Assembly: GCA_965224785.1 (NCBI GenBank)
Contig: OZ245062.1
Location: 186,001 to 250,000 of the forward strand
Direction of reading: 5' to 3'
From: JALSNL01 sp036479585
GTDB lineage: Bacteria; Bacteroidota; Ignavibacteria; Ignavibacteriales; Melioribacteraceae
Length of the DNA stretch: 64,000 bases
Positions 61,255 through 64,000 of the stretch are shown here, piece by piece; the stretch's first letter is position 1, and each line of letters opens with the position of its first letter. Both the position numbers and the translations under genes were made by a program. Below the pieces are notes generated by a model. That model saw only the letters and a program-made list of their open reading frames with translations. It made no database searches and was not told where the DNA came from.

Positions 61255-63342
61255 ATGGCTAAAAAAAGAATTGAAATAAGTAAAGTTAGAAATATTGGCA
61301 TAATGGCTCATATTGATGCTGGTAAGACAACTACAACCGAACGTGTATTGTACTATACTGGGCGTGTACATAAACTAGGTGAAGTACATGATGGTGCTGC
61401 TACGATGGACTGGATGGAGCAAGAAAAAGAAAGAGGAATTACGATTACAAGTGCGGCAACAACTGCAGAGTGGGATGGGCATCAAATTAATATAATAGAT
61501 ACTCCTGGACATGTTGATTTTACCGTAGAAGTTGAAAGATCGTTAAGAGTTTTAGACGGAGCAATTGCACTTTTCTGTGCTGTTGGTGGTGTTGAACCTC
61601 AATCTGAAACCGTATGGAGACAAGCTGACAAATACAATGTACCCAGAGTTGCATTTGTGAATAAGATGGACAGAGTAGGTTCTGATTTTTATCATGCGGT
61701 AGAAATGATGAAAGAAAGATTAGGTGCTAATGCTATACCAATTACATTACCTGTAGGTGAAGGTGATATGTTTGTTGGCGTAATTGATTTAATGACGATG
61801 AAAGCTAGAATGTATAATGGTGATTCTTTGGGTGCAACTTTTGAAGATCTGGATATTCCTGAAGATTTAGTTGAGATATCAAATAAGTATAGAACTGAAA
61901 TGTTAGAAGCAGTATCTGATGTGGATGATACATTGCTTGAGAAGTATCTTGAAGGTGAAGAAATTACACCAGAAGAAATTAAAGCAGTTCTTAGAACAGC
62001 TACTAATGAATTGAAAATTACGCCTGTACTGTGTGGTTCTTCATTTAAGAATAAAGGTGTTCAAAAATTACTCGATACAGTTGTCGAACTTTTACCATCT
62101 CCTTTAGATGCAAAGGAATTAGTTGCACATCATCTACATAAAGATGATAAAATTGTTAGAGAGATTTCTACTAAAGAAAAATTTACTGCTTTAGCATTTA
62201 AAATTATGACAGATCCATTTGTTGGGAAATTAACTTTTATTAGAGTTTATACAGGTACTTTGAAAGCTGGTTCTTATATTTTTAATTCTATTTCTGGGAA
62301 GAAAGAAAGAGTTGGTAGAATTTTAGAAATGCATGCTAATCATCGAGAAGATATGACAGAAATAAGAGCTGGTGATATTGCTGCATTGGTTGGATTGAAA
62401 AATACTCGAACTGGAGATACACTTTGCACAGATGATGATCCTGTAGTACTTGAGAAAATGTCTTTCCCAGAGCCTGTAATTCAAATTGCAATAGAGCCAA
62501 AAACTAAAGCTGATCAAGATAAATTGTCAGAAGCATTGCAAAAACTTTCTGATGAAGATCCAACATTTAAAATAAAAGTTGATGATGAAACAAATCAAAC
62601 TTTAATTAGTGGAATGGGCGAATTGCACTTGGAGATTCTTGTTGATAGAATGAGACGAGAATTCAAGGTTGAAGCAAACGTTGGCAAACCTCAAGTTGCT
62701 TACAGAGAAACAATTACAGAGAAAATTGAAACTGAAGGTAAATTTATTAAGCAAAGTGGTGGTAGAGGTAAATACGGTCATGTTTGGCTAGAGATTCAAC
62801 CAAATGAACCTGGCAAAGGTTTTGAATTTGAGAATGCAATTGTTGGTGGTTCAGTTCCTAAAGAATATATAAATCCCGTATCTAATGGAATTCAAGAAGC
62901 AATGAGGAATGGAGTTCTAGCTGGTTACCAAGTTGTAGATGTTAAAGTTAAATTGTTTGATGGTTCATTTCATGATGTAGATTCAGATGAAATTTCTTTT
63001 AAGGTTGCTGGTTCAATGGCATTTAGGAATGGTGCTAAAAGAGCTAAACCAGTAATACTTGAACCACTTATGGATGTTGAAGTTACTACTCCTGAAGAGT
63101 ATCTTGGTGATGTAATGGGAGATCTAAATTCAAGGAGAGGTAAAATAGAAGGATTTAATTCTCGAAAAGATGCTCAGGTAATTAAAGCCGTTGTACCATT
63201 GGCAGAAATGTTTGGTTATGCAACAACTATTCGTTCAATGACTCAAGGACGAGCAATTTATTCAATGCAGTTTGCTCATTACTCAGCTGTGCCAAAATCT
63301 GTTGCAGAAGATATAATTGAAAAGAAACAAAAAAATAATTAA
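61255..63342 (+). CDS. fusA: Elongation factor G
   Basis: A 695-residue translocase GTPase. P-loop AHIDAGKTTTTERVLYYTG, switch II DTPGHVDFTVEV, NKMDR, and the domain IV/V motifs (GGRGKYGHVWLEIQP, SRRGKIEGF, YATTIRSMTQGRA) are all present. RGITITSAATT is switch I. Length matches canonical EF-G rather than the shorter or divergent paralogues. Confidence 0.97.
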   Translation: MAKKRIEISKVRNIGIMAHIDAGKTTTTERVLYYTGRVHKLGEVHDGAATMDWMEQEKERGITITSAATTAEWDGHQINIIDTPGHVDFTVEVERSLRVLDGAIALFCAVGGVEPQSETVWRQADKYNVPRVAFVNKMDRVGSDFYHAVEMMKERLGANAIPITLPVGEGDMFVGVIDLMTMKARMYNGDSLGATFEDLDIPEDLVEISNKYRTEMLEAVSDVDDTLLEKYLEGEEITPEEIKAVLRTATNELKITPVLCGSSFKNKGVQKLLDTVVELLPSPLDAKELVAHHLHKDDKIVREISTKEKFTALAFKIMTDPFVGKLTFIRVYTGTLKAGSYIFNSISGKKERVGRILEMHANHREDMTEIRAGDIAALVGLKNTRTGDTLCTDDDPVVLEKMSFPEPVIQIAIEPKTKADQDKLSEALQKLSDEDPTFKIKVDDETNQTLISGMGELHLEILVDRMRREFKVEANVGKPQVAYRETITEKIETEGKFIKQSGGRGKYGHVWLEIQPNEPGKGFEFENAIVGGSVPKEYINPVSNGIQEAMRNGVLAGYQVVDVKVKLFDGSFHDVDSDEISFKVAGSMAFRNGAKRAKPVILEPLMDVEVTTPEEYLGDVMGDLNSRRGKIEGFNSRKDAQVIKAVVPLAEMFGYATTIRSMTQGRAIYSMQFAHYSAVPKSVAEDIIEKKQKNN

Positions 63343-63388
63343 ATTTTATTAAGTATATATAAGAAAAACTAATAAGGAGAGTTAAACG

Positions 63389-64000
63389 ATGGCAAAAGAA
63401 AAATTTGATAGAAGTAAGCCACACGTTAATATTGGTACAATCGGTCATGTTGATCATGGTAAAACTACTCTTACTGCTGCAATTACTATGGCGTTAGCTA
63501 AAAAAGGATTGTCAGAGCAAAGATCATTTGATAGTATTGATAATGCTCCTGAAGAAAGAGAACGTGGTATCACTATTGCTACTGCACATGTTGAATATTC
63601 GACTGCTGCGAGACATTATGCTCATGTTGATTGCCCTGGTCATGCTGATTATGTTAAAAATATGATTACAGGTGCTGCCCAAATGGATGGTGCAATTTTA
63701 GTAGTTGCTGCCACAGATGGTCCAATGCCCCAAACAAGAGAACATATTTTATTAGCTCGTCAAGTTGGTGTTCCAAAAATTGTTGTATTTATGAATAAAG
63801 TTGATATGGTTGATGATGAGGAATTATTAGAATTAGTTGAAATGGAACTTAGAGAACTTTTATCAGAATACAAATTTCCCGGTGATGATATTCCTATTAT
63901 CCAAGGTTCTGCTCTTAAGGCTTTAGAAGCTGCAAGTAGTGAGGATGCTTCAGACGAAGATGAAAGACTTAATTGTATTTGGGAGTTGATGGATGCAGTT
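63389..64000 (+). CDS. tuf: Elongation factor Tu, 3' end outside window
   Basis: The first 204 codons of EF-Tu are present. It starts MAKEKFDRSKPHVNIGTIGH after AAGGAGAG. The G1 motif GHVDHGKTT, switch II DCPGHADYVKNM and NKVDMVDD (G4) are visible, and the sequence runs on into the window edge inside domain I. It completes the rpsL-rpsG-fusA-tuf operon. No second tuf lies between tRNA-Thr and tRNA-Trp. Confidence 0.97.
   Translation, partial: MAKEKFDRSKPHVNIGTIGHVDHGKTTLTAAITMALAKKGLSEQRSFDSIDNAPEERERGITIATAHVEYSTAARHYAHVDCPGHADYVKNMITGAAQMDGAILVVAATDGPMPQTREHILLARQVGVPKIVVFMNKVDMVDDEELLELVEMELRELLSEYKFPGDDIPIIQGSALKALEAASSEDASDEDERLNCIWELMDAV

Overview
The window is about 64 kb of AT-rich DNA (roughly one third G+C by eye). 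It most likely comes from a member of the Ignavibacteria, in the Bacteroidota/Chlorobi group. Five predicted secreted proteins end in a type IX secretion (T9SS) sorting domain with the NYPNPFNPTT signature typical of that lineage. The suf cluster, the linked ribosomal/RNA polymerase operons and the extracellular-protein families fit the same group. This is an inference from protein signatures; no rRNA gene is present.

Layout. (1) 1-5035: the 3' part of an Xaa-Pro aminopeptidase, a two-domain FAD/Fe-S D-2-hydroxyacid dehydrogenase, and a secreted SGNH hydrolase. (2) 5365-12110, minus strand: a complete iron-sulfur assembly operon read sufB-sufC-sufD-sufS-sufT-bacilliredoxin-Rrf2 regulator, with a 26-bp dyad at the sufB promoter that could be the regulator's operator. 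(3) 12217-12900: a vapBC toxin-antitoxin pair with its own near-consensus promoter. (4) 12923-20812: mixed housekeeping genes (rlmB, hisS, an EIIA-like protein, hemerythrin, LOG protein, LD-carboxypeptidase, ilvE). (5) 21048-46646: an MlaE-type permease, a sugar transferase, a 34-residue membrane peptide, five T9SS cargo proteins, an extracellular endonuclease I, gdhA, a 993-residue receiver/PEP-pyruvate-binding hybrid protein, an aminotransferase and an M16 protease. (6) 46819-64000: comM, four tRNAs, rpmG, secE-nusG-rplKAJL-rpoBC, then rpsL-rpsG-fusA-tuf, with tuf cut by the window end.

Repeats are the second theme. Four intergenic elements (near 1.2, 10.4, 14.5 and 29.0 kb) consist of two inverted hairpin arms, each bounded by GTCA and TGGA-like ends. 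The arms belong to at least three sequence classes and are combined differently in each element, in the manner of REPIN doublets. A single-arm copy lies before the Rrf2 gene. Two of these copies create false N-terminal extensions on neighbouring ORFs. A 13-bp tandem repeat carries the ribosome binding site of sufC. Palindromic or duplicated DNA has also entered the same loop of three different T9SS sorting domains without breaking the frame.

The best candidates for undescribed biology are the 993-residue protein (two receiver-like domains, a complete ATP-grasp PEP/pyruvate-binding domain, no phosphohistidine or PEP domain, and a separate conserved C-terminal domain), the chimeric REPIN-like elements, and the insertion-tolerant loop in the T9SS tails.
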